Of a stretch of DNA of 64,000 bases, positions 21,014 to 29,669 are shown piece after piece (position 1 is the first letter of the stretch; each line of letters opens with the position of its first letter). The notes beneath the pieces are model-generated. The model had not been told where the DNA came from. It saw only the letters and a list, made by a program, of their open reading frames with translations, and ran no database searches. Origin of the DNA: an uncultured Desulfobacterales bacterium (GTDB lineage Bacteria; Desulfobacterota; Desulfobacteria; Desulfobacterales; JAHEIW01). Position numbers and translations under genes: made by a program. The stretch lies in the NCBI GenBank assembly GCA_947259495.1, contig CAMYLV010000010.1, forward strand, positions 159,513-223,512, read 5' to 3'.

Positions 21014-22414
21014 ATGGAATCAATACCGCATAAACACAGTCCGGTCCTGGTCGTAGATGATGATGAGGGTCTGTTGTTAAGCATTAAAGCGACCCTGGTT
21101 AGCTCGGGTTTGCCGGAGCCCGCTTTGGTTTCCGACAGCCAGCGGGTGATGGATCTGGTTCGCGAATATGACTTTCAATTGATTTTATTGGATCTGATGA
21201 TGCCCCAATTGACCGGAATGGAGGTCCTTCAAACGATTAAAGCAGAATCTCCTGAAGTCGCCTGTGTGATTGTTAGTGCCATAGATGATGTTGCATCCGC
21301 CGTGCAGGCCATGAGTTTAGGCGCTTCGGACTATCTGGTCAAACCGCTTAACAGTGATAAGCTGGTTGCGTTGGTCAACCGTACACTTGAAAAGGTTAGC
21401 GTGCAGCATGAGTTGGCGCAGTTTGGCAGCAAGAAAGTATTTTCCAATCTGAAAAAGCCGTCAGCATTTACAGGTATGGTGGCCGAAGATGAAGCCATGG
21501 CGTTAGTATTTCATCAGGTGGAAGCAGTTGCCGGCACGGATTATAGCGTTGTGATCAACGGCGAATCCGGCACCGGCAAAGAAATGCTGGCCCGTGTCAT
21601 TCATAAATTGAGCAATCGCTCGGATGCGCCGTTTTATGCTGTTAACATGGCTTCTTTTAGCAAAACGATTTTTGAAGATGAATTTTTTGGGCATGCCAAG
21701 GGAGCTTACACTGACGCCGGTAATGACAAAATGGGATTTTTCGAGGCGGCCAACGGCGGGACCCTATTTTTAGACGAAATCACCGAATTGGATCCATCGC
21801 TACAGGGCAAACTGCTGCGGGTCATCGAGGAACATGAGCTTTATCGTCTGGGCAGCACCGAAATCCGCAATGTAGATGTTCGCATCATCGCTGCAACCAA
21901 CAAAGATATAAACGAAGAAATCCTTAAGGGGGTGTTTCGGGCCGACCTTTATTACCGTATCAACATGTACAATATAAAGGTGCCACCGCTCAGGGAACGA
22001 AAACAAGATATTCTGCCCATCGCCTTGCATTTCCTCAAAACCCATGCCCGCGCAAACAGTAAAAATATCAGTTCACTGTCACCGGATCTGGAACAGCGCT
22101 TGATGCAGTATTCTTATCCGGGAAACGTGCGCGAACTGGAAAATATCATTGCAGCGGCCGTATTGCTGGAAAAATCAAATACCCTAACCCTGTCAGCGAC
22201 AATAAATTTGCTGCCCTATGAAGGTCCTGAGCGTCGTAAAAATGTGGAATTGCTAACGCTTGAGGAGCTTGAAAAGCGTCACATTGAAAAAGTTTTGAGA
22301 ATTACGGCTGGCAACCGCCCCAAAGCAGCCAAAATACTGGGTGTAAACGTCTCAACTGTATATCGAAAAATTGAAAAATACAATCTGGAACGGCGGGGTG
22401 ATGGTGAATTTTAG
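21014..22414 (+). CDS. Sigma54-dependent response regulator (NtrC family), candidate flagellar regulator
   Basis: Receiver (VVDDDEG, LILLDLMMP), AAA+ (NGESGTGKEM, GAYTDA loop, GGTLFLDEI), C-terminal HTH (NRPKAAKILGVNVSTVYRKIEKY). Confidence 0.93.
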   Translation: MESIPHKHSPVLVVDDDEGLLLSIKATLVSSGLPEPALVSDSQRVMDLVREYDFQLILLDLMMPQLTGMEVLQTIKAESPEVACVIVSAIDDVASAVQAMSLGASDYLVKPLNSDKLVALVNRTLEKVSVQHELAQFGSKKVFSNLKKPSAFTGMVAEDEAMALVFHQVEAVAGTDYSVVINGESGTGKEMLARVIHKLSNRSDAPFYAVNMASFSKTIFEDEFFGHAKGAYTDAGNDKMGFFEAANGGTLFLDEITELDPSLQGKLLRVIEEHELYRLGSTEIRNVDVRIIAATNKDINEEILKGVFRADLYYRINMYNIKVPPLRERKQDILPIALHFLKTHARANSKNISSLSPDLEQRLMQYSYPGNVRELENIIAAAVLLEKSNTLTLSATINLLPYEGPERRKNVELLTLEELEKRHIEKVLRITAGNRPKAAKILGVNVSTVYRKIEKYNLERRGDGEF

Positions 22415-22501
22415 TGCCCTACAAGGGCAAGGCATTCATCGCATACCGGTGTCGCCAGGGTGAAGCTTTGTGAAATTTAGGGATCTATGGGAGGAAAAAA
22501 C

Positions 22502-22951
22502 ATGTCGGATGGTTTAGACGTCATTATCATCGATGATGACAAAGGCATTTGCGATGTCATCAGCGAGCTGGTCGAAAGCTTCTACAGCTGGGGTAACGTA
22601 ATCGCATTTACAAATGCCGATGAAGCAATCGATTATTGTCTGCAGCGCGAGGTCGGTGTCGCTATTTTTATCATCGATGTATTTCTTGGCGGTTTGAGTG
22701 GATTCTATTTTTTGGATGCCATCGAAGAAAAGTATCCAACAGCCCATCAGGATGCGATTATCATCAGCGGAAATGCAAGCGACGATGTTGTTAATATGTG
22801 TTTGGCTTCAAGAGTAAATTATCTGCTGGAAAAACCGATTAAACCCTATGCGTTGCAGCTGGCGGTGAGAGCCATTACCGGAAAATACCTGGACTTTGCC
22901 AAAAAATTGTTACAGGATTCATCCTATGCGGACAGTGTCGCAAGATTATAA
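22502..22951 (+). CDS. Stand-alone response regulator receiver protein
   Basis: VIIIDDDKGICDVI, IFIIDVFLGG, conserved K in LLEKPIKP; AGGA upstream of ATG 22502. Confidence 0.85.
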   Translation: MSDGLDVIIIDDDKGICDVISELVESFYSWGNVIAFTNADEAIDYCLQREVGVAIFIIDVFLGGLSGFYFLDAIEEKYPTAHQDAIIISGNASDDVVNMCLASRVNYLLEKPIKPYALQLAVRAITGKYLDFAKKLLQDSSYADSVARL

Positions 22952-22971
22952 CTTCAAATGCGACAAAAGCC

Positions 22972-23700
22972 ATGGCCACATTTGAAAAAATTACAGGCAT
23001 TGCCATCACCAAACTATTTGACGATTTAATCCAGCACAAAACCCTCCTCAAACTGACCCTCTTTGATACCGATTATGAAAATCTGACCCGGATTACCGGC
23101 CTGGCCAACCGTAAAAAAACACCCCACTTTGTTATGGATATTCCCGAGGGATTTGAAGAAGCCGCTGCCGATATGGTCGCCTGGCAAATTGATTTTGAAT
23201 TTAGCGGAACAGATCACATCAAATATGCGTTTGCAACCTTTGGCGGACAAATCGCCGGCAACCGGATCTATCTAAAATTGCCGGAGGTAATAGAGCGCAA
23301 ACAGCGCAGAGAACTTTTTAGGCTCGATGCACCGGCGGGCACGCGGCTTTGTTTTTCAAAGGATGCGAATCGACTTGAACTGGAAGTGATGAATATCAGT
23401 ATCGGCGGCTCTCTGGCCGCTTTGGTCCAAACCAACGCCGACATTCCTGAAAGTTCGCCTTTTGCAATTACCCAGATGCTGATGGATGTCGCATTGGTTT
23501 TTCCAGCGGAAATCATGCAACGGCCTATCCAAATTGAGGCCGTACAGGTAAAGCGCATCGAGCAGAATTCGAAAACAAGGCGCTATGAGGTGGGCCTTGA
23601 GTTCTTTACGATCAGCACCAGTGAACAACAGCGGCTGAAAGACCTGATTTATGAATTGCAAAGACAGTATTTACGCCATCGATTACCGTTAGACCGCTGA
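22972..23700 (+). CDS. PilZ-domain (YcgR-like) putative c-di-GMP-binding protein
   Basis: RKQRRELFRLDAPAG (RxxxR) followed by NISIGG (D/NxSxxG); YcgR-like N-terminal region. Confidence 0.85.
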   Translation: MATFEKITGIAITKLFDDLIQHKTLLKLTLFDTDYENLTRITGLANRKKTPHFVMDIPEGFEEAAADMVAWQIDFEFSGTDHIKYAFATFGGQIAGNRIYLKLPEVIERKQRRELFRLDAPAGTRLCFSKDANRLELEVMNISIGGSLAALVQTNADIPESSPFAITQMLMDVALVFPAEIMQRPIQIEAVQVKRIEQNSKTRRYEVGLEFFTISTSEQQRLKDLIYELQRQYLRHRLPLDR

Positions 23701-23761
23701 AAAGTGCCTCAAACCCGCCCCGGCGCTTAAGGTAAAAATTTAAAAACTCCTAAAAGTTATC

Positions 23762-24679
23762 CTATATCTCCACCTGCATTCCCTCTCGGGCAAAGAAGAC
23801 TGCGGTGTCCCCCATATGTCTGCCATCACACAACATTTTTGTCAGTTCATCCAATTGTGCATCGGTACGCATCGGGTCATGGTGAAACAGGGCCAAACGC
23901 TTAACGTCGGATTGCATGGCCGCTTTAATTGCATACTCCATCGGTGAATGCCCCCACCCCTTTCTGGAAGCGTCATATTCGTGCTGGGTATACTGGGCAT
24001 CATGAATGAGCAGGTCCGCATCTGCAAAAAAATCTGCCACGCGGCGATTTTCTTCTCTGGCAGCCGCCTCTCCTTGATGGGCCATTATGGCGTCAAAGGC
24101 AGGATCGCGAGAATCGGTAACAAAAAGGTTCTGAAACGGTTCGGTGTCATAGGCGGTGCAGCACACTTTGCCGTTATATTCAAACCGCAGCCCCAAACAT
24201 AAAAGCGGATGGTTGAGATATTTGGTCGTCAAGCGAATATTATTTCCCAGATCAAAACAGCCTTCCGCCAAATTGATATAATCGATGTGAGCAGCCAGCT
24301 CTTGCTGGCGAACAGGGAAATAACGGTAGGACAACTGCCCACCAATAACCGTTTCCAGAGATTCGTCTTCACAGGTGACCGGGCCGTAAATTTTTAGACG
24401 GGTTTCAGGTTGAAATATGGGCGCGAAGAAAGGTAATCCGATAATATGATCCAGGTGGGTGTGGGTTAAAAAAACGTCGGCTTCGAGCGACCCACAGGCG
24501 GTTTTTTCGACCAGTAGATCATTGCCCAGCAAGCGCAGACCGGAGCCGGCATCAATGACGATCCGCCTTTGAATATCCGTAAAGTTTAACTCCACGCATA
24601 CAGTGTTGCCGCCATATCTTGCAGTGTCGGATCCCGGGGTTGGAATCGACCCTCGCACGCCCCAAAATTTTACGATCAT
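23762..24679 (-). CDS. MBL-fold metallohydrolase
   Basis: FWGVRGSIPTPGSDTARYGGNT, FLTHTHLDHIIGLPFF, LLIHDAQYT, HHDP. Confidence 0.9.
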   Translation of the reverse strand: MIVKFWGVRGSIPTPGSDTARYGGNTVCVELNFTDIQRRIVIDAGSGLRLLGNDLLVEKTACGSLEADVFLTHTHLDHIIGLPFFAPIFQPETRLKIYGPVTCEDESLETVIGGQLSYRYFPVRQQELAAHIDYINLAEGCFDLGNNIRLTTKYLNHPLLCLGLRFEYNGKVCCTAYDTEPFQNLFVTDSRDPAFDAIMAHQGEAAAREENRRVADFFADADLLIHDAQYTQHEYDASRKGWGHSPMEYAIKAAMQSDVKRLALFHHDPMRTDAQLDELTKMLCDGRHMGDTAVFFAREGMQVEI

Positions 24680-25584
24680 GATCGGCTTCCTCTTTGAGAA
24701 ATTTCCAAAAATATTTTTGCCTTGTCGATTTCAGCAAAAACGGTATCACGCATTTGATCCAGCGCAGACCAATCCATACCGACCCGCGCCAACACAGCCG
24801 CCCCAAATTCGTTATCGGTCAGGGTGTCTTCGTGGGTACCGCTGTCCAGCAGCTGGGCGTATAGGTCTGCCAATGCCACAATAAACACCAGTTGTTGGCT
24901 GGCGGCCCGGGATTCATCCGGTCGATGGTGATTGGCGAGAACATCAACGAATGCCGGGCTCAATCGCCATTTTTGGGCAACCAGACCACCGACCGTGCAA
25001 TGATCGATCCCAAAGATGGCCCTTTCAGCGTGGACCGGTGACCATCGGCGTTGGCTGGCTAGCGCCAGAGCCTGGTCGTATTCATCGGCAAACCGGTGGT
25101 TGAGTGGAATTTTGCCCAGATCGTGCATCAACCCGCCGACAAAATAGTCTTCCTGATCGGCAAGGGGCGCACCCTTGACCTCGGCAATACATTTGGCGAT
25201 CACGCCGACACAGACGGAATGCGCCCAAAATGCTGTGCTGGAAAAGGTCTGAAAGGTATTCAGGGTGCGCAACTGTTCCAGGATGGCAAAACTCAGTACC
25301 AGATTCTTAACCGTGTTTACCCCCAACATTATAATGGCACGGGTTAGCGAAGAAACCGGATGGTTAAGGGAATAATAAGCGGAATTGATCAAACGCAGAA
25401 CCTGACCGGCAAGCACCGGATCCAGGGCGATCAACCGGTTGAGATCATTGGGCGAAGATTTTGGGTTGTTGCAGGTTTGCAGGACCTTTGTTGCTGTTGT
25501 CGAGAGACTCGGCAAACGGGCAACATAGGCCTCGATTTGATTTAGATAGGACGTTTGATCGCTGGCAAATTCACGCATCTTCAA
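24676..25584 (-). CDS. HDOD-domain protein
   Basis: LPSLSTTATKVLQ, VLRLINSAYYSL, AIIMLGVNTVKNLVLS, GGLMHDLGKIPL. Confidence 0.92.
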   Translation of the reverse strand: MKMREFASDQTSYLNQIEAYVARLPSLSTTATKVLQTCNNPKSSPNDLNRLIALDPVLAGQVLRLINSAYYSLNHPVSSLTRAIIMLGVNTVKNLVLSFAILEQLRTLNTFQTFSSTAFWAHSVCVGVIAKCIAEVKGAPLADQEDYFVGGLMHDLGKIPLNHRFADEYDQALALASQRRWSPVHAERAIFGIDHCTVGGLVAQKWRLSPAFVDVLANHHRPDESRAASQQLVFIVALADLYAQLLDSGTHEDTLTDNEFGAAVLARVGMDWSALDQMRDTVFAEIDKAKIFLEISQRGSRS

Positions 25585-25594
25585 GGGCGCGCTT

Positions 25595-26056
25595 TTAGGC
25601 GGGGATGTAATCGCCCCTGTTATATTTCATGACCTCCAGGGATGCCGTAATGAGGGTGCGATGGACAATATCTTTGAGACCGTCATCGTTGGGCAGGGTA
25701 TCCAGCACCGCTGACAGCTGCTCTTTTTCTTTTGCGATTGTGCTCACAATCGGTTCAATGCTTCTTAATGTAACCCTTGGGTCTGCAAGCTGATTTCGAT
25801 AATGATCCAGTAAATTTAACAGATTATCGACACGTTCGATTGTGGTATCTCTCGTTGCAGGCGACAGCGGCGTAAAGCGAATCGCCGCAACCGGATTCGG
25901 CTGGGGCGGGCTTTGAATTTTTAGCGGATGCTGCATTGAGCGTTCAACAGAAGCTTTGAGGATATTTTTAAATTCGGCATCCGAGGTCGCTTCTTTTGGG
26001 GTCGTTTTATCTGTGGCTGCGCTGTGCGCGATTTCGTTGTTGCCGTCAATTTTCAT
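25595..26056 (-). CDS. Hypothetical protein
   Basis: 153 aa ORF immediately upstream of and co-oriented with the HDOD gene; no recognised domain. Confidence 0.55.
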   Translation of the reverse strand: MKIDGNNEIAHSAATDKTTPKEATSDAEFKNILKASVERSMQHPLKIQSPPQPNPVAAIRFTPLSPATRDTTIERVDNLLNLLDHYRNQLADPRVTLRSIEPIVSTIAKEKEQLSAVLDTLPNDDGLKDIVHRTLITASLEVMKYNRGDYIPA

Positions 26057-26290
26057 GGTTTAGATCCTTGTTTCCGGGTGTTTGTATGGTTTCCAATCGA
26101 CCCGCGCCCATGGGCGAAACGGTCGCATGATTCGGATTCGAATAATTTTAATGCAAAAATCATGCAAGGTGGTATTTCAGCTCTATTTTTCTGTACCGTT
26201 ATGTAATTATTATATATATTGCAAAATATGTTGCCATTCGTTTTGCAGATCAGCCCTTATATGCGGTATAATTTGCCCTCAGGCACATTG

Positions 26291-27094
26291 CTAAATCCGG
26301 ACCAACTCGGCGCAATGCCTGTTGAAAGAATTTGTCCAGGTGACAGGGCGTTCATTCAGTTCACGTGCGGCCATTATCAGAAAGGCACCCTGTGGTTCAT
26401 TCAACAAAAAAACAGAACATCTTATTTTCAACCCGCCCGCCTGATGGTTTTTAATATAGATTCGACACTCGGATTGGATCTCCTGATCTCCGAGCGCATT
26501 ACGCTTAACACACGAAATGACCTGCTCCAGGGATCGGGGATGGATAATTTTTTCAATGCCCATCCCCACCAGATTTTTTGCATGAACTTCACAAAGATTT
26601 GCCATAGCCGGGTTTCCCGCCCAAAAATAAAGATCTTTGACGATCGCCGCCGGTATGTTAAATTGATGAATAAACTGCAGCCGCGGATAAAAGGCCTCTA
26701 GATAATAGCTGCAGCTTTCGCAATCCACCAAACAATTGAGCTTGCCATCGTTGCGAGCGCTGAAGCACACCTGTAGTTTATTCTTAAAGACGATACATTG
26801 CTGACACTTTAAACCGTGAGAATGGTCTTGATAGTAGCACCAACAATTCTGATAAGTTCGAAAAACCGGCGCGTTTAATACCTCTTTCTCAAGCTGCGCG
26901 GGTATTTTTTGGCCGTTGGCTTTTAAAAAATAGAGCAAATTCTGAATCGGTATTTCATATATTTTCCCGCGGCGCCTGGCCGCGAGCTTTTTGGAGCGAA
27001 TCCAGTACCCAACAGTAGTGCGTCCGACCGCGCAAAGGGCAGCCGCCTGGGTGACCGATATAGTTTTGTGGAATTCTTCCATTCCGCCATCCAA
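26291..27094 (-). CDS. HTH (excisionase/MerR-like) regulator with cysteine-rich centre and PAS-like C-terminus
   Basis: SVTQAAALCAVGRTTVGYWIRSKKLAARRRGKIYEIP HTH; CWC-x11-CQQC...VC...NCLVDCESC; C-terminal region resembling PAS. Confidence 0.7.
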   Translation of the reverse strand: MDGGMEEFHKTISVTQAAALCAVGRTTVGYWIRSKKLAARRRGKIYEIPIQNLLYFLKANGQKIPAQLEKEVLNAPVFRTYQNCWCYYQDHSHGLKCQQCIVFKNKLQVCFSARNDGKLNCLVDCESCSYYLEAFYPRLQFIHQFNIPAAIVKDLYFWAGNPAMANLCEVHAKNLVGMGIEKIIHPRSLEQVISCVKRNALGDQEIQSECRIYIKNHQAGGLKIRCSVFLLNEPQGAFLIMAARELNERPVTWTNSFNRHCAELVRI

Positions 27095-27571
27095 CTCCTT
27101 GAATATAAGAATCTATAATGGTATCGACATATTGGCCAAAAACTTGATCCCTAAAAAGAGTGATCGTTTTATTCGCAAAATGCAAAATTTTTGTTCGCAT
27201 TTTGCAAATGGGCAATATATTGCCGATTATGATGAAATTGACAAAAATTTGGACGCTTATTCAGCAGGTCCGAGAAATTGAACTTCACCCCATTTTTGTG
27301 ATAACTATAAATATTTCAGATATATATCGTTAAATAACCCTATGACCACGATCTGGTGAAAAAATTCTACGGGTGCAAATATTTTGCCTAGTTGCCAGAT
27401 AATTGACCCCAAATTGTGCAGTTTGCCAAAACAGATCAAAAATATGAAAATCGAGATAAAGCGCGTGACTATACCGTATTTTTGATTAAATATCTGAAAA
27501 TATTTAATAATAGTATTTAGATCGGCCCCGTTAAAATTTGGCCCAAAAACCGATCTTTACTTATATTCAAA

Positions 27572-27587
27572 TGGCACAGTAGTTGCA
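27572..27587 (+). promoter_or_regulatory. Sigma54 promoter (-24/-12)
   Basis: TGGCACAGTAGTTGCA matches TGGCACRNNNNTTGCW with correct GG-N10-GC spacing; predicted TSS about 27598. Confidence 0.82.
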
Positions 27588-27597
27588 TAGATATATG

Positions 27598-27681
27598 GCA
27601 AATTGGAATGAAGTTTCCTCCTTTCCTTCATTCCCACCTCCGACGAACCCTGTTAGGCACCCCCCCCTAACAGGGTTTTTT
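27598..27681 (+). ncRNA. Candidate sigma54-dependent sRNA with anti-Shine-Dalgarno loop
   Basis: Sigma54 TSS about 27598; hairpin GGAATGAAG/CTTCATTCC (27605-27613/27626-27634) with loop TTTCCTCCTTTC; ACCTCC at 27636-27641; ends at a strong intrinsic terminator; no supported CDS inside. Confidence 0.6.
27646..27681 (+). terminator. Rho-independent terminator
   Basis: CCCTGTTAGG (27648-27657) / CCTAACAGGG (27666-27675) perfect 10-bp stem, extendable by AA/TT, followed by six T. Confidence 0.9.
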
Positions 27682-28011
27682 CTTGGGTCGACAAGATTTT
27701 GGCAAGATATGTCAAGGCGTTGTCAGGAATTATAAGCGTATCAAGAGGTTTCGCATATGTCGGGCTAAATATAACACGTTAAACAGTGACCTAGACCGGT
27801 TTTACGGATTTTCACGGACGCAGCAGTCAACAGCTGCCATAATCAAAGTATTTGGCATGCCTATTGCTGTTGTGTTTAGTGATATTGAACAGATCTTTAG
27901 CGGTTATGAAGCGTTGTGGGTTGTATCACGGCTTCTGACGGTGGTGCGCAAATAATTTGTTGCCCCGTCAACACTGCCGCCCCAGGTAACCTTGCGAGGA
28001 GTAGATATTGA

Positions 28012-28944
28012 ATGACAACTGAGGAAATAATCGAAAGAATCGAAAACAAAATCAAAAAACTACCGCTGGTCAATACGGAGGTGGTCCACATAATCACCCT
28101 GCTCAACAATCCGGCCAGCAATTTTGATCAGATCGTTGAAAAGTTATCGCCGAGCCTGGCGGCCCGATTTTTAAACATAGCGAACTCAGCCTATTACGGC
28201 GGTCGGGAGGTCCGATCGATCAACTATGCAGTCCAGTTGCTCGGTTACGGTAAAATGAAAGATATTTTGGTCACGTCCATATTAATGGATCATTTTACCC
28301 GGTGCCTCAAACAATTTAATTTTGATAAATTCCTCAAACAGGCCCAGGTCTGTGCAGCGGTTGCCAAAGTGCTGGGTGAAATTCTGAATTTCAACCAATT
28401 AGATGATCTCTTCACAGTGGCAACGCTTCAAAATATCGGTAAACTCGTCATTGCAGTCTATTTTAAAGCCGAACATGAGCAAATTGTAGCCTTAAAAAAA
28501 TCACAGGACCTACCGTCCTGTGAAGCTGAGAAAATGATTCTGGGGATGAGCCACGCCGAAATCGGCGCCGTTGTGTTACAACGTTTTAATGTGCCGCAGG
28601 AAATTTGCGACGCCGTACGATTTCATGACTGCCGCGATACCGTTGTGCCCTTAATTAACGATAATTATTTGCAACATATCGCCCGCCAGGCCACCACCAT
28701 TGTCGGCCAGTTTTCCCTGCCCAAAGATATCGCACCGATGGACCTCTACCATATGCTGCGGGCCACTGTTGAAGAGGGCAAAAGACATTACCGCGAACAA
28801 ATACAAACCCAATTACGATCGAGCGGGTATCCGCAAATTTTCCCATCTTTGCTGACACAGGCAGCCGATCTGGTCACCAATGACTTGCGGGCCCATTTGC
28901 GCGCACGCGCTACTACCATAGAAAAGGTTGGCCAAGAATCCTGA
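28012..28944 (+). CDS. HDOD-domain protein
   Basis: IKKLPLVNTEVVHIITLLNNP, ARFLNIANSAYYGG, AVQLLGYGKMKDILVTS; GAGGAG upstream. Confidence 0.9.
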   Translation: MTTEEIIERIENKIKKLPLVNTEVVHIITLLNNPASNFDQIVEKLSPSLAARFLNIANSAYYGGREVRSINYAVQLLGYGKMKDILVTSILMDHFTRCLKQFNFDKFLKQAQVCAAVAKVLGEILNFNQLDDLFTVATLQNIGKLVIAVYFKAEHEQIVALKKSQDLPSCEAEKMILGMSHAEIGAVVLQRFNVPQEICDAVRFHDCRDTVVPLINDNYLQHIARQATTIVGQFSLPKDIAPMDLYHMLRATVEEGKRHYREQIQTQLRSSGYPQIFPSLLTQAADLVTNDLRAHLRARATTIEKVGQES

Positions 28945-28992
28945 TTGGGTTGATTTGGGAATACGGCCGGAAGGAGCGGCCAGGAATAAAAA

Positions 28993-29199
28993 CTAATGTC
29001 GGATTTTCTTTGTCGATCGATCCTTCTTTTTTTTCTTAGCGCTAAATAGCAGACAATCTTTACCGTTCATAACCTGGCGGACTTCATTGATCGGATAGTG
29101 CCGGCTTTTAAACCCCATCCCGCGGCAGCCGTGTGGAAAACTCGGAATCCAGGTGACGTAATAGAAAAGGCATTTGTGACAAGCAACAGGCACCCTCAA
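28993..29199 (-). CDS. Small cysteine-rich protein (putative metal-binding)
   Basis: CHKCLFYYVTWIPSFPHGCRGMGFKSR...KDCLLF; start overlaps upstream gene stop by 4 bp. Confidence 0.72.
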   Translation of the reverse strand: MRVPVACHKCLFYYVTWIPSFPHGCRGMGFKSRHYPINEVRQVMNGKDCLLFSAKKKKKDRSTKKIRH

Positions 29200-29666
29200 T
29201 CCCCGTCCCGCAAATCGACTCGAATTTCCATATCTTCTAGCAGTCTGTAAGCGTCCCGTCGCTCGGTATCCGAGCTTTCACCAACAACGGTGATGATTGC
29301 TTGAAGGACCTCATTGCTGACGCCGGCATTTTTGAGTGCGATGATGTCATCAGCAGTGGTAAACTCAATCGACCGGACATCTTTTCCGTAAATAATAGGG
29401 GCCGTGTCTTTGAGAAAAGAACCTTCCTGAATGACCATCCGGATGGTTTTTTCGCTGAGCCCCGCCTTTTTCATGTCAATAATTTCCTGAACACTAAAAG
29501 CTGCGGTTTCAACGACTTTTTCCCTGACCATCAGTTGAATGGTGGGATCACTGACACCGGCTTTTTTTAAGCGCACGATACTATCGCTATTCAGACCGCT
29601 GATCGACTGGGTGTAAATAAAAAAGAGTAAGACGAAACAACTAAATGTGATGAATGCTTTTTTCAT
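29196..29666 (-). CDS. Secreted protein with three internal repeats, unknown function
   Basis: Signal peptide MKKAFITFSCFVLLFFIY; repeats DSIVRLKKAGVSDPTIQLMV / QEIIDMKKAGLSEKTIRMVI / DDIIALKNAGVSNEVLQAII. Confidence 0.72.
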   Translation of the reverse strand: MKKAFITFSCFVLLFFIYTQSISGLNSDSIVRLKKAGVSDPTIQLMVREKVVETAAFSVQEIIDMKKAGLSEKTIRMVIQEGSFLKDTAPIIYGKDVRSIEFTTADDIIALKNAGVSNEVLQAIITVVGESSDTERRDAYRLLEDMEIRVDLRDGD

Positions 29667-29669
29667 AGT

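Noticed and set aside
20826-21014. 62-aa ORF upstream of the sigma54 activator
   Set aside because: Lies across repeat copy A and has low-complexity composition; unlikely to be coding.
26220-26236. Possible sigma54 promoter TTGCAAAATATGTTGCCA (minus strand)
   Set aside because: Spacing N11 instead of N10.
27683-27955. 90-aa plus-strand ORF after the sRNA terminator
   Set aside because: TTG start directly after the terminator U tract, no SD, no recognisable domain.
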